Notes: generated by a model from the letters alone, not told the origin. A DNA stretch of 64,000 bases from Amorphophallus konjac (GCA_022559845.1 JAHNEJ010000232.1:1-64000), one strand, 5' to 3'. Counted from the stretch's first letter, positions 1-12,900 are shown. Translations and numbers: made by a program.

Positions 1-956
1 TAACAAGGGCACATCATGACATATGTATTTGTCACTTGATTTGATGACATGACATGTTTCTCCGTGCAACAATATCATTGCTCTGTCAAATTGATTTTCA
101 AGAATTCCAGCTCATCAAGATGTTTAGAAGCAATACTAAGCCTGAGTGTATCACCAAAGTTGTCAAGACGTTTGGATTTTCAGATTTCAGGATAGTCATG
201 CAAAACACAATATGCAGTCTCTAGTTAAGGTCTATTAAAGCTTCAAAACATAGATGATTTCAAACAAGATATATCAGAACTACAAGGAAATCATTAAATC
301 TGAACCATTTTCATTGAATGGACAATCATTAGGGCATATAATAGAAAGCTCTTACACCATATGTCCATCTGTCTCGTGAACTCAAACCAGACTGTAAGCC
401 ACTGAAGTGCAGTTTGCAAGAGGTTATGAGAATCAACAAAACTCCCCCTAAGGATATGCAATGGATACGCGAAGAGTTATGTGTGCAAGCAAGTGTAATG
501 ATAAGTGTCAAGAGGAGAATGACCTGAAACGTGCAGGGGTGGACATGAATTTTGTAGACATGAAATGCATGACCCAACATATGGTTGTACACTTATTAAA
601 TGCAACAGAATGGAGATGAAACTCATGTATAAATGCTGCAAAATGATAACTCCCCCTTACTATATGGTCTATATGCGACAATGACGCATGGTACTTGGAG
701 GAGGTGAAACCTCACGCATATTGAGTGCTTCTAGACAAGCATAACCTGCCTTTCCATATATCAACATTTGATATACCATGGCCATGCAGGAAGGATGCTA
801 CACAGACCATGCAATGCATTATGAATCATGAACTAATTTCATTATTATGCATCTACATGCAATGCGACACATATACAAAATGACATATTGACATATAAAC
901 AATGCATGAATGCCATTCTACAAAAACACATAACCAAGTTGAATAAGATCATCATA
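1..956 (-). other. Non-coding 3' flank of a Ty1/copia remnant
   Basis: AT-rich sequence with no supported coding region. Read on the minus strand it follows the copia stop codon at about 957. It contains two polypurine-tract-like runs, AGGGGGAGTT-type, visible on the plus strand as aactccccct at about 436-446 and 649-659. Plant copia elements have such a tract just before the 3' LTR, so the remaining sequence may be 3' UTR and LTR. I could not identify a TG...CA LTR boundary. The small ORF at 329-592 resembles nothing I recognise and is treated as chance. Confidence 0.4.
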
Positions 957-1411
957 TCAGTTTTTATTGGCCTGAGGTCGGCAAAGACCAAGCTCTCTTC
1001 TGAGTGTTGAAAACCTGTCATTACACAAGGGCTTGGTGAAGATGTCAGTAATTTGATTTAGAGTATCAACAAAATGCAGCTCAACATTTTTCTTAACGAC
1101 CTCATCTCTAATGAAGTGATGCCTAATCTCAATATGCTTAGTCCTAGAGTGTTGGACTAGATTTTTTGCAAGGTTGATAGCACTAGTGTTATCACACAGA
1201 ATCGGGACACAACCAAGATCCACCAAGTAGTCTTTGAGTTGGTGTTTAATCCACAACACTTGGGTGCCACAGCTCCCTGCAGCAACATATTCTACCTCTG
1301 TGGTTGAGAGGGCAACCGAGTGTTATTTCTTGGAGGCCCAAGAAACTAAACACCCGCCTAGAAACTGGCAGTAGCCACTAGTACTCTTGCGATCCAGCTT
1401 GCATCCAGCGC
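957..1411 (-). pseudogene. Ty1/copia polyprotein C-terminal fragment (RNase H end)
   Basis: Minus-strand reading gives the RNase H end of a plant copia polyprotein: [17 protein letters not shown], then SVALSTTEVEYVAAG, then TKHIEIRHHFIRDEVV and DIFTKPL, ending at a stop near 957. These are hallmark copia RNase H motifs; RNase H degrades the RNA strand during reverse transcription. One in-frame TAA interrupts it just before HSVALSTTE (about 1323). Everything upstream (gag, protease, integrase, RT) is absent. At about 1408-1418 the sequence switches into a Ty3/gypsy integrase reading on the same strand. This is a truncated, inactive remnant. Confidence 0.85.
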
Positions 1412-4400
1412 AATCGATCTATGATTACCCATATGCCATCATGTCCACCTCTTGTCTTAGGTAATCCCATAATGAAATCCATTCCTATGCTCTCCCATTT
1501 TCATTCTGGAATACTTAAGGGCTGTAATTTTCCTACAGGTCTGAAATGTTCCGCTTTAACTTGTTGACAAGTGAGACAGCGAGGCACAAAATCAGCTACT
1601 TCCCTCTTCATATTGGGCCACCAAAAGTTTCTTTTGAGATCCTGATATATTTTTGTACCTCCTGGATGAATGGTGTACTTTGATTTATGAGCTTCTTCTA
1701 AGATCAATTTCTTTGTATCCTTGTGATCCGGTATACACATTCGGCCCTTGAATAGCAATCTTCCATCTTTGGAAATAGTAAAATCCGGTCTTTGTTCAAT
1801 ATTTGCCTTAATTTCCAGTAAAACTGGGTCATCCTCTTGTAACTTGGCCAAATCCCCTATCAATGTAGGTTGAGCTCGGATATTAGCTATAAAGCAATCT
1901 TCTTCCTTAATGTCGACATCTAAATTCAACTAAGCAAATTGAGGAATAAGGTTAGTTACACTAATCATGAGACTTGATAACATACCCATTGGTTTCCTGC
2001 TAAGTGCATCTGCTACAGCATTTGCCTTGCCAGGGTGATATTGAATAGCAAAATCAAAGTCCTTGAGATGTTCTAACCACCTCCTTTGCCTCATATTAAG
2101 CTCTTTTTGAGAGAATAAATATTTCAAGCTCTTGTGGTCTGAATAGATCGTGAACTTTTCACCATAAAGATAATGACGTCAAATTTTCACGGTGAAAACA
2201 ACTGCTGCCAATTCTAAATCATGTACATGATAATTTTCTTCGTGACGCTTCAATTGTCTTGAAGAATAGCAAATCACTTTTCCATTCTGCATAAGGACAC
2301 ATCCTAAGCCAATTCCAGATGCATCTGTATACACTTCAAATCCACCACCCTCCATTGGTAGTGATAAAATAGGGGCTGTTGTAAGATGATTCTTAAGACT
2401 TTGGAAACTCTTTTCACAGTCCTTCGACCAGATAAAAGGATTTTCTTTTCTAGTAAGTCTAGTTAAAGGAACTGCGATCTTTGAGAAGTCCTTTATGAAT
2501 CTCCTATAATAACCAGCTAGACCCAAAAAGCTTCTTACTTCAGATATAGTCGTTGGCCGACTCCAATCTCTGACAGCTTCTACCTTAGAAGGATCCACAG
2601 CAATACCTTCTTTTGAAATAATGTGGCCTAGGAATGAGACTTCCTTGAGCCAGAATTTACACTTATTGAGTTTGGCATATAGCTTGTGTTCTCTAAGTGT
2701 TTGCAAAGCTATCCTTAGATGTTCTTCATGTTCTTCTTTTGTCTTGGAGTATATCAGGATATCATCGATGAAGACGACGATGAACTGGTCCAAATATGGC
2801 TGGAAGACACTGTTCATAAGTTGCATGAATGCTGCTGGGGCATTAGTTAACCCGAACGGTATTACCACAAATTCATAGTGGCCATAACGACTTCGAAAAG
2901 CCGATTTATAAATATCCTCTTCTTTAATTCTAAGTTGATGATAACCAGATCTGAGTTCAATCTTAGAGAAGTACTCAGCTCCCGAAAGCTGATCGAAGAG
3001 CTCATCAATACGCAGCAACGGATACTTATTCTTAATTGTAAGCTGATTCAGTCGTCGGTAATCGATGCATAACCTGAGAGAACCATCCTTCTTCTTGACA
3101 AATAGAACAGGCGCACCCCAAGGGGATGTGCTAGGTCTAATGAAACCCTTGTCTAGAAGTTCCTGTAATTGCTTCTTTAGTTCCTTAAGTTCCGTGGGGG
3201 ACATCCTGTAAGGGGCTATAGAAACAGGTGCTGCACCTGGAATGAGTTCAATGGTAAAGTTTACTTCCCTCTCGGGCGGTAAACTAGGTAGTTCGGATGG
3301 GAGCACGTCAGGGAATTCATTTGCAATAGGAATGTTTGCTAGGATAATTTCCTTAGATTCGGTGACAATGACTGAAGCAAGAAAAACTTCACATCCTTTA
3401 GAGATAAGTTTGCAGGCGTGAAGAGAAGATATAATGGTAGGATGCTTCTTGTATTTGATGCCAAGAAAAGAAAATCTTGGAAGATCTGACTTTCGGAAAG
3501 ATATAATTCTATTTCGGCAATTGATGTAAGCATCATGGTCTACAAGCCAATCTACCCCTAAAATGGCATCATAACCTTTCATATCGAGGCATACTAAGTT
3601 TGCGGGGAGATTGTGTCCTTCTATTACCACCTCACAATCGGGATAATACTTGGTAAGCTTAGTTCCAAATCCTAAAGGTGTAGTAATAGCGAGATCTAAA
3701 GGTAGGGGAACTGATGCAGTTGGTAAAGCATTTGCAAAAGTGGTGGAGATAAAAGAATGAGAAGCACCAGTATCGAATAGCACGAATGCAGGACGAGAAT
3801 AAATTTGAAGAGTACCTTCCATAAGCCCGTCATTTAGCTCCCTGGGCGCTTCTTCTTCATCTATAACTGCATTGAGGCGAGCCTGCCTCCTACGTCCTCC
3901 ATTATTTGATTGATCTTTCATAAGGAAGCAATTTGACACACGATGCTCCCTACTCCCACAGCGCAAACAGGCACCGAGGCGCTTCCAGCATTCTTCAGCC
4001 AAGTGGCCGAATTTCTCGCAAAAGGTGCACGCCGAGGCTACTTGCTCCTTCTCTTCTTTAACCTTTTTATTATTCTTTTGGGAACTTCCACCGTTCCTGC
4101 TTCTTGACCTTTTCTTGTTATCACGGCTTTTGTAGGGTTCCGTGATGCTGAACTTCTCCTTTTTATAATGCCGATCAGAGCGCCGGCTAGATTCTTCTCC
4201 CTTTCCCTTCAACTTTTCGACCTTTTCCAAGGTCCTCTCGCATAAATATGCCCTTTGAACCATTTCCGCATAAGTGCGGATGTTCTGTGTCCCCAGTTGC
4301 TGAATGAAACCGGGCCGTAACCCGTCCATAAATCGGTTCGCCTTTAATAATTCCGTACTAATAAGGTGTGGTGCATATGGTGCTAGTCTTGAAAATTGGA

Positions 4401-4842
4401 ACTCGTACTCCGCTACTGACATCATCCCTTGACGAAGGGAGGCATACTCCATAGCCTTCCTTTCCTTCACATGTTTGGAGAAACACTTGGCACGAAATAA
4501 TAAAGTGAGAAAAGCATTCCATGTATGTGGCGCATCGACCGGAGGTGCCGGAACCGACTTCCACCAAGTACGGGCATCCTTATTCAATTGGAACGTTGCT
4601 AGACGGACTTTCTCCTGATCAGTGCATTGTATGACATCAAATATACGATTCATCTCATCGATCCAATTTTCTGCTTCGTCTGGATTGGAAGATCCATAGA
4701 AACGTGGAGGATTTAGACTCCGAAAATTGCGATGAAGGTCACCAGCCCTTGCCCCTGCACCACCTTGTGCTATAGTCTGCAATGCCTGGGTAAGGCCGGC
4801 AACTGTTTGTTGCATACCGTCCCAATCTACGCGATGAGCCAT
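1412..4842 (-). pseudogene. Tekay-type Ty3/gypsy gag-pol polyprotein, broken and 3'-truncated
   Basis: The first and longest open segment runs 4890 to 2179 (903 aa). A likelier start is the Met at 4842 (MAHRVDW). By residue in that segment: Gag domain about 55-215; two CX2CX4HX4C zinc knuckles at 288-301 and 308-321; protease [11 protein letters not shown] at about 372-382; RT about 565-760 with FIDD at 707-710; RNase H from about 850 (YTDAS). The first RT catalytic Asp is replaced: [10 protein letters not shown] where the family has KID. In-frame stops follow at 2179-2181 (TGA), 1930-1932 (TAG) and 1501-1503 (TGA). Past them the RNase H end ([17 protein letters not shown]), the integrase zinc-binding region (HPGGTKIYQDLKRNFWWP, CLTCQQVK) and the start of the integrase core ([15 protein letters not shown]) are still in frame. 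Reading stops making gypsy sense at about 1412, where copia sequence begins. The integrase core end and chromodomain are missing. Confidence 0.9.
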
Positions 4843-5057
4843 TCGGAAAATAGGGTACCTGAGAGAAAATAACAACTTGTTATTTCTCATGAAATTGGAA
4901 TGAACAAAATAATTCTTAAAGCTAATTTGTTATCTTATCCCGGGTTCTACCCAATCCTCACATGGGTCTGGAATTTCTTCCTTAGTTCATAGGTATGGGT
5001 CCTTAAACCTTGGACTTATCCTATGACATGATTTTTTCCCCTAAGTCCTGAGACTTA

Positions 5058-5072
5058 GGCTCTAATAGCAAC
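5058..5072 (-). promoter_or_regulatory. Degenerate primer binding site of the Tekay element
   Basis: On the minus strand the sequence next to the LTR reads TTGCTATTAGAGCC. The usual plant gypsy site complementary to initiator Met tRNA reads TTGGTATCAGAGCC, so two positions differ. It lies five bases inside the LTR edge at 5078, which fixes the orientation and makes 5078-8319 the 5' LTR. Confidence 0.65.
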
Positions 5073-5077
5073 TTAAC

Positions 5078-8062
5078 TGTCACGCCCCAAGCCTTTATTA
5101 CAGCGGAAGACTCGCTCGGGGAGCGCGAACAGTCGGCATGGTAAGCCTCTTGCAAGCAATAATGAATCAGAGCGCGAGATAATCACACAAGTAAATGCAA
5201 TTGCACATGATTTAATCAACTTCAACTTCATATCATAATGCTCAATATTCAAAGATACAATCACTAATTTGATTTTCATTCTATTAGACTCAAGAAATAG
5301 GAAAATTACATTGACTCAATCTAGACATTATAAACTTCCTATGTCTTCACTCTTGTAATAACAACATTCAATCGCTCTCGGACCCGCTACTTGAATCACC
5401 CGAATCTGAATTTGAACTATTTCCATCTCCTGAAAAACATTGGAAATAGGTAATGAGCACACTTGCCCAGTAGGTATCTTCGCATCAACATGAAGGTACT
5501 ATTAAATTAATTAATAATTTAGCTCTAAAGCATAAGGTAAAATCATGCGAATGTGAATCGATCACGCGTTTAAACCAAAGTAACAAGATAATCATGTAAG
5601 ATAGAATGATCAAGAATGAACTAGCAAGAATATAACAAGAACATGATATTGGCCTTCCATGAACAAGAATGTAACGAGATTGTACTAGCAAGCCACATAT
5701 TCGTCACACTAGTCTCTTTTGAGTACATAGTTCGTGAATTTCTGTGGAATATCAAGCAAGAAAGTCATGTCGTGCCGTGGATCTTCACTTATTTATAGAA
5801 ATAGTACTCCAAGCGCAATGCGATGCCAGTAGCATCATACCCCATGGTTTATAAAATAGTATGTTTCCGGTAATCAGAGACTAGCATAGAGCCCTTGAAC
5901 ACAATCAGTTCTCGATCGCATCTTCAGTTATAAATTAAGCTACTTCCACGCATGTAACAGTAACGTATGGCCAAGAATGTAATAAGTTCAATAATTCCAT
6001 TATAACAATAATCAATGAATGAATGCTTTAATTTGAATATATGAGATCAAGAATGACATTTAAACTATGTTATGCTTATAGAATAAATCGGCAGCATAAC
6101 GATATATTTCCTTAACTTTCATCCATTACATTAAGTCTATTAAGCAATATGATAAGTTCTAGATCATCAAGGTTTGTCTAGAATCATTGAAATATCAACC
6201 CTTGGTCAAACCTCAAGTTAACATATACAAGCTATGTAACGGTCGTTTGCTGGGCCGTTACACTATGTAACGCGTCCATAATGGGCCGTTACAGTGACCA
6301 GAGTCCAGCATACTAGTTTAGACTCAGTGAAATGTGACGGTCGGGCATTGGGCCGTTACGTGAGCCTAACGGTCCAGTACAAGGCCGTTACATTACAAGA
6401 TCCAGAAAATAACGATAGTGTATTCTAGTTATTGGGCTTTGATGGTACAACCAAATCGGCGTCCTAGTGGGAATCCCAGGCTCGTGGAGAATTGCAGAGG
6501 CCTTGAAACAATGATTTCCTAGTCCATTGGAAGGAATATCCAATAGAGAGGTCCTCATGTCCAAGATGGTGTTCCTAAAGTGCAAAGTGTGAACTAATGG
6601 CAACATACCAGAATATGTGCCATGTACTTATAGAAATGACTCTATTGACAGAGAGAGATATGTATAATCAATGTGAAATCATGATGAAAAACTTTGTCAA
6701 TACAACGTTAAAAAGTCATGCTTTATAATACAAAACTATATAATTTGGCTTCATGAAATTAACATAACTCAAGTAAAAGTGAGATACCAAAACAGGCAAT
6801 AACTAATATGAATAATCAAATAACCTTAAAATCACATGATCAGGTTAAAACTTAAGTAACTAGGCTTAACAATAAATAATATTGGCAAGTTATATTCTAT
6901 CTTAGGGTTGGCAGAGCACAGACTCTGACGGTTTGGAGGTGGGGCGTCACAGTGAACGTAACGGTCAAGAATCCAACCGTTACATGAACGTAACGCATCT
7001 GTCCAAGTGCGTTAGAGACAACAGTGAAAATCCAAAACAGCAGGGTGTGTGACGGTCTGTCGTAGGGCCGTTATATGAGTGTGACGGTCCTACGCTGATG
7101 CATTACAGTATCTGCTGACAGAAAATGATATGAGTCCTAAGAGATCAACTCATATCATGTCTAACTCAAATTCCATGTCTATTCTAGATATGATAACAAA
7201 GTATAGGCTAACTACATGCATGGGTATCAGTGAATTAGATGAATAACATGCTTTAATTTCTCTATTAGGGCTAGGAGATGCATGACATGTATATCAACTA
7301 GTAAAACATGAAATTAATGCTCTACTATGCATGAAATTCAATCAAACCAGAGGGCTTTTAGTCCTATAAGGTTATTTTTGTCGTTCATGAGATAACCTAC
7401 CTCTTAACTTAGGCTGTTGCTTCTGATTTGGATTGAGAATCCTACCCTAGATTTCCTTCTTCTGTGACTTTTTCAGCAACTTCCTTGGGCTCTAACTCCA
7501 CGACCTCTTGACCTAAAGATGTGAAATTTGGAGGGGAGTTAGTCTAAAGTATTGTAAACAAATACTTCTAAAGAGCATACCTGAGATAATGACTCCTTAC
7601 CTTGATTCTTTACGTCCAAAAAGTAAGGGTCGCACAGTTCAGAACTATGCCCTATTTATAGAGTTTAGGCTAGGGTTTGAGGATTAGATCGATTCTAGAG
7701 TCCTTGTTTGGTCATAATCTAATCTCTAAGAGTCCTCAGCATTATTATAACTCTTCCCAAGTCGATCCTTAGTGGATAAGAGTCCAAAGTTTTAATCTTT
7801 GTACTTGTTCTTTCTTTTACGGAACTAACAGGATTTAACAGTCTACGGCCATTGCGTTAGAGGCATGTGACGGTCTCACGATAGACCGTTACATTTCTTG
7901 TTCTCAGAGTTCAACATGTCTCAAACTCTTCAACTCACAGAATACACATAGTGTAACGGTCTAGCTCTCATGCGTTACTTGGCTGTGATGGTCGCCCGAT
8001 GGACCGTTGCAGTCAACGTAGCTAGAGTTTTAAATAAGTAAAACTCTTTTATTCGTTTATCC

Positions 8063-8097
<35 letters not shown>

Positions 8098-8319
8098 TAG
8101 TATTTATCCTTAATGACCTTCTAGAATATGGGCCAACCCAATTGGGCTTGGTCCTTAAAACCTTTTGGGCTTCTTTAAACAGGCTAGGTTAATTCATTGG
8201 GCCTTCGAAAAGTTCAATAATCCTTTTATAATTCTCTTTAGCCCTTATAAATTACAAATAAATTCCAAAAAAATATTAAATAATCTAGAAAATACTTATA
8301 TAAATTCTGGGGCACTACA
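5078..8319 (-). repeat. 5' LTR of the minus-strand Tekay-type element (3.2 kb)
   Basis: On the minus strand the LTR starts TGTAGTGCCCCAGAATTT (plus-strand end 8319) and ends GGGGCGTGACA (plus-strand 5078). Both ends are typical of Tekay/Del chromovirus LTRs. A TA-rich promoter-like run at about 8066-8095 lies roughly 230 bp inside the U3 end. Three blocks (about 6237-6400, 6953-7115, 7850-8015) carry repeated inverted motifs of the form AACGGTC...GGCCGTTAC. The outer edge abuts the chromodomain fragment of element A1 at 8320, so the Tekay element inserted into A1. The matching 3' LTR is not in the window. Confidence 0.8.
8066..8095. repeat. (TA)n microsatellite in the LTR promoter region
   Basis: A simple alternating TA run inside the Tekay 5' LTR. 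Its position near the U3 start suggests it coincides with the TATA region of the minus-strand promoter. That role is inferred from position only. Confidence 0.7.
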
Positions 8320-8739
8320 GTCTCAAAATTGAGGCCTCATGGAATAGGTCCCTTCCAGGTTCTGAGACGCATTGGCACTAATGCTTATGTGTTAGACCTC
8401 CCCGAGGAGTACATAGTAAGTCCCACTTTCATTGTGGCTGACCTTGTGCCATATATAGGGATCCCACGGTGGCACCTAGTGAGGAAGTTGAGCTTGTTCG
8501 CTCCCTTGAGGGAACACCTACCCTTGAGAGAAATCCACCAGCCCAGAGAGACCAACATGAGCAAGTTAAACGGATATTGGATGAATAGGTCACTGCCAAC
8601 AGGAGCAAGGTGTATGGGCGCTACCTCACGAGGTGGAAGAATCGGCTACCTTTGGAAGACTTGTGGGCGACACCACCGTGGATCCCTCCGCATGATGGAC
8701 CTTTACTCGACGGCGTCGAGTTCTCTACACCCCGGGGTA
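8320..8739 (+). pseudogene. Integrase-tail/chromodomain fragment of element A1
   Basis: Begins abruptly at the Tekay LTR edge. It reads SKLRPHGIGPFQVLRRIG then NAYVLDLPEEY and FIVADLVPY, the conserved region after the integrase core in chromoviruses. After a frameshift near 8460 it reads EQVKRILDEQVTANRSKVYG and RYLTRWKN, the first part of a chromodomain. It matches the equivalent ORF of element A (23232-24317), with which it shares the same order of motifs. Further shifts disrupt the end. The upstream part of this element must lie beyond the Tekay insertion, outside the window. Confidence 0.85.
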
Positions 8740-11128
8740 TGATGGGGTCATCACCGTCCGTTCCCACACTCACGGCCCATCACCCATGCTCGGGAGGCAA
8801 TCAACATGGTATAGTCATTTTTTTGAGTCTCATATGCCATTTTCTTATTTTAATCGAGTCATATCAATGTAATTTCTCTTTTATTTGAGTCATTTCCCTA
8901 GGTCCTTGAGTCATTTCCCTATGTTCAAGTCATTAGTCCCCTAGGTTTGCTTTTTGGACAGCTTAGACATTTCTTGTAAAGCAAGGGGTAGTTTTATCTT
9001 GTAAACGGTTGGGTCCCTATAAATAGGACCTCACCCCCCTCCTTTGGGGAACTAATAAATAGTTGAATGAAAATTTGAGAGAAAATTGGAATCTAGTTTA
9101 TTTCCTTGGAGTGAGAAGCTCCCCCCTCTCTCTCCCTCTCTCTCTCTCTCTCTCTAAGGGGCGACCCTTTCTCTCCTCCCCCACCCAATTTCAAAATTCC
9201 TCTCTCTCCTCCCCCCATTCACTTCCCATTAAGACCCCTCCCCCCTTCCCCATACATCCTTTCAATTCCCCTCCAACCCCAAGGTCTCCACCTCCAAGGC
9301 ACCCCTTCATTCTCCCAAGCAACCCTTCCTCTTCCCCAAGCAACTCTTCACCTCTCAAAGCACCCCTCCCTCTTCCCCAAGCCCAACCATCACTCCTCCA
9401 CCCCTTGGGGTCCTATCCCACCCTCTCCTATTCCCCCTTCCCCCACCTTGGTCGCACTCCTCACCCCCTCCCCTTGGCTAGTCGACTAGCTCCCTTCCCC
9501 TCCCATACACCTGTGAGCAGATCGCACCCCACCACCCAGATCCATCTCGACTTCGTCTCCAGCCCCAGATCCGCCCTCCCTTGCACTTCTCAGCCCCCCA
9601 TCAACCTCCCAACATCCCCCTCCACCTTCCACAGCCATTAGCCCCTCACCCCCTTGCTGTACCATCGCCCCTTGCCACCCCTATCATCATCTATCACCAC
9701 CCTGCTCATCCCAGTTTGTAGGCAACAGCAGAGGCACAAGTTGCAGGCTTGACCTCGACATCACCTCAAGGATTCAAGTGGTGTATCTTATATTGGTGGT
9801 AAGATCATCCAAGCAGCTTCGCCGGTGAGGTGGTCCCACCTCCATCCGACGCTCGTGCTGTCCGGTGGAGGCATCCTCGCAAGACTCCACAGATCACCTC
9901 CAGCTGATAGCCAGAGGTGACTTTCAGAAGACCTCACGATCATATCAGTGAATTTCTTGGCACGCCCTTCGGAGGAGGACATCTTCTGTAAGTCCTCTAC
10001 CAAACCCAAGAAGAAGGGCGCCGTTTGGACCCTAGAGCACAGAGTTCCTAATTTTCTCCCCGGAGTGCACAGGTCAGTCCCTCCTGAGACATATCTGACC
10101 CCCTCCCACTATTCTGGTTCTCGCGCCCTACTCCGACCTCCTCCGGCAACCTCGTTGGTCTCCGATCGAAGAGGCGCCGATCACGATCGCAGCGGTTCTG
10201 GTCCCGCATCAATCGGACCCCAGGAGTGTTTGTGGCGCCCTCGTCTTCCAGTAGCAGCAGTATGGGAGCAGTCAGAGCCAGAGCAGTTCAGACCTGATCC
10301 AGACCCTACCCCAGCCACCATCGACGTCATGAAATTTCCTAAAAATTCAGACGTCCTCCTGGGCAACCCAGGAAGTTTTGGCACTGGTTTCGTTCTCATC
10401 TGATCTCAACAGCGTCCGTGGCAGCGCCATCTTTGACCCTCTGTCAGACTATTCCAGAAGTAGGCAGAACCGGCAGAGTTCATCAATTCGGCTTCTAGCT
10501 TAGTTTTCTCCACCCCGCCTGGCCGTCTTACAGCCCCTCCCTACGAAAGGTAGTGTTTGTATGTAATTTTCAATCCCCCACCCCTAGTCCATCCCTCCTG
10601 CGTGAGGAAGTTGTGTTGTAATCTTCATTTCAGGTCCAAGCATCATCGACGCAGCGTGCGGGGAACCCACACTTCCCCGCTCGCCCACGTCTCCGAACGG
10701 AGTCAGTTTCTTCAAACCGACTGGGTAAGTTCAACACCTCTGCCCAAATTTTCAGTACTTGTTTAATTTAATATCTGTCAATTGCTCCGCTGGTTAGTGT
10801 GAGAGCGCCCGGCCCCAAAGCAGCCTTGCTTACCAGTGGCTGCCGTGGGAGTGTGAGAGAGTGATCCGGTGCCCCTTTGGCACCCAGCCAGCCCCTTGAA
10901 CGTGGGCATTGTACCCTTGGGAGGGCAGCCCTAGCCCTACTGGCCCTCTACTAGCAAGGGTCTTGTTCCATACCCTCTACTCGGCATCCCCGAGTCACCC
11001 CCGGGTTCGGTGTGCGCATCGATTGTCGGCGGTCAACGATAGTCTTGCGTTCCTGTGAAGTGTGCTTGCTTGATAAGTCTAAGGTTCTTCGGGCTAGTTG
11101 CTGCATTTCCTTAGGGTGTGTCTCATCA
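8740..11128 (+). repeat. 3' LTR of element A1 (family A)
   Basis: Starts TGATGGGGTCATC after a polypurine-like ccccggggta and ends GTGTGTCTCATCA. It has the same TGATG...CATCA ends as the LTRs of A at 21019-23416 and 26382-28758 and the same internal order: sequence homologous to the tail of the chromodomain ORF, TATAAATA at 9018-9025, a CT repeat at 9126-9155, then a GC-richer U5. Length 2,389 bp matches the A LTRs (2,398 and 2,377). By eye it is clearly more diverged than the two A LTRs are from each other. The 5 bp after it, TGACC (11129-11133), would be one copy of its target duplication; the partner is outside the window. Confidence 0.8.
9018..9155 (+). promoter_or_regulatory. LTR core promoter: TATA box and downstream CT repeat
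   Basis: TATAAATA at 9018-9025 is followed about 100 bp downstream by a CT-rich run at 9126-9155. The same arrangement is present in every family A LTR in the window, which supports its assignment as the start region of the element transcript. Confidence 0.6.
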
Positions 11129-11934
11129 TGACCCTTGCTTTTGCCTTGGGAACCGAATTCTTCCTATAATTACACCTTCTATTGAGTAGATAGAAGCCTC
11201 TGCCCTAATCCTGCTACATGCAGAGAGAATATCCTCTTCTTTTCCTCTACCTTGGGAGACGTGAAGGGACGTCTTCTTTCTATATCCTACATCCCGCCGC
11301 AGAAGAGGTAGGTGATCTCAAGATCTGGCTTAATTAATAGTTAAATAGGGTGACATGCATGAATAGGGTAGTTATCACCGGGTGTCCATGCATTCTTACA
11401 TTTTAATTCTAGTTAATTACCTCATGTTTAAAAATGCATATCTATGGAATTAAATCTTAAAAATATTGTATGAGTATGATCTTGCAATCCTGCTATTTGT
11501 CCATGTCTATCCATATCTTTACTTCCTGATTCTGTGAACATTTTTTTATCATGAACAGTAAACTACGTAATTAGTGATCACCATGCTAAGAAATTCATAT
11601 TTATTTAACCAAACCATAAAATTCCAACATAAATCATGATTTTAGAATCCTCAGATTTTACTCTACCATGGAAAATTATCAAATAAATATTTTGCCTTAA
11701 AAATGAAATTGAGTGAATAGTAAAAGACACTATTCACGGCCCACTTTAAAAATTAATATCTCACAAGATAAAAATGATTAGGAAAATATAACAGTTACCT
11801 ATTAACCACCTCGATTTACTCTACCATGAAAAATTATCAAATAAATTTTTGGCCTTAAAAATGAAATTGAGTGAAGAGTAAAAGCCAACCGATGACTGTT
11901 ACTATTCACGCAGTCAAAACTTGATCACTCTCTG

Positions 11935-12530
11935 CAAAAGTGCACCGACCTTGGTATGCATCTAGTAAATATGCACAGACCTTGGTATGCATCAAGCAAA
12001 ACATGCATGGACCTTGGTATGCATCTAGCCTAAACTAGCACAGACCTTAAGGCAAACATGCACGGACCTTGGTGTGCATCTAGCAAACATGCACGGACCT
12101 TGGTATGCACCAAGCCAAACATGCACGGACCTTGGTATGCATCTAGCAAATATGCACAGACCTTGGTATGCATCAAGCAAAACATGCATGGACCTTGGTA
12201 TGCATCTAGCCTAAACTAGCACAGACCTTAAGGCAAACATGCACGGACCTTGGTATGCATCTAGCCTAAACTAGCACAGACCTTAAGCAAAACATGCACG
12301 GACCTTGGTATGCATCAAGCAAAACATGCACGGACCTTGGTATGCATCTAGCCTAAACTAGCACAGACCTTATGGCAAACATGCACGGACCTTGGTATGC
12401 ATCTAACAAACATGAATGGACCTTGGTATGCATCTAGCCTAAACTAGCACAGACCTTAAGGCAAACATGCACGGACCTTGGTATGCATCTAGCAAACATG
12501 CACGGACCTTGGTAAGCATCTAGCAAGCAC
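11935..12530. repeat. Tandem repeat array, about 30-bp unit
   Basis: Roughly twenty imperfect copies of a unit built on TGCACGGACCTTGGTATGCA followed by a short variable linker (tctagcaaac, tcaagcaaaac). Every few copies a variant linker tctagcctaaactagcacag appears, giving a longer-period pattern. The array lies within LTR C. Confidence 0.85.
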
Positions 12531-12900
12531 TGCACCGACCTTATGTAGACCTATACCTACGCAAGCAAAAGATGCACGGACGTGAATAGTGACCTGCACC
12601 GACCCTAGCAAGCACTGCACCGACCTTATGTAGACCTATACCTACGCAAGCAAAAGATGCACGGACGTGAATTGTGACCTGCACCGACCTTATCTATACC
12701 TATACCAACGTAAGCAAAAGATGCACAGACGTGAATAGTGATATGCACCGACCTTGTCATGCGCACAGCAAAGGCTACACCGACCTTGGCATGCACGTTG
12801 CAAATGCTGCACCGACCTTGTCGCACACGCAGCCAAGGCTGCACCGACCCTAGACTACATGAATAGTGATCTACACCAACCCTGGACTGCATGAATAGTG
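12530..12900. repeat. Second tandem repeat block, about 85-90-bp unit
   Basis: A unit containing CACTGCACCGACCTTATGTA, then acctatacctacgcaagcaa, then a gatgcacggacgtgaatagt segment occurs about twice at full length (from about 12525 and 12612), with degenerate copies after it. It shares the TGCACCGACCTT core with the arrays on either side. Confidence 0.7.

Noticed and set aside
9063..9641. 192-aa Ser/Pro-rich ORF on the plus strand
   Set aside because: It reads the CT-rich leader of the A1 LTR; related LTRs do not keep this frame.
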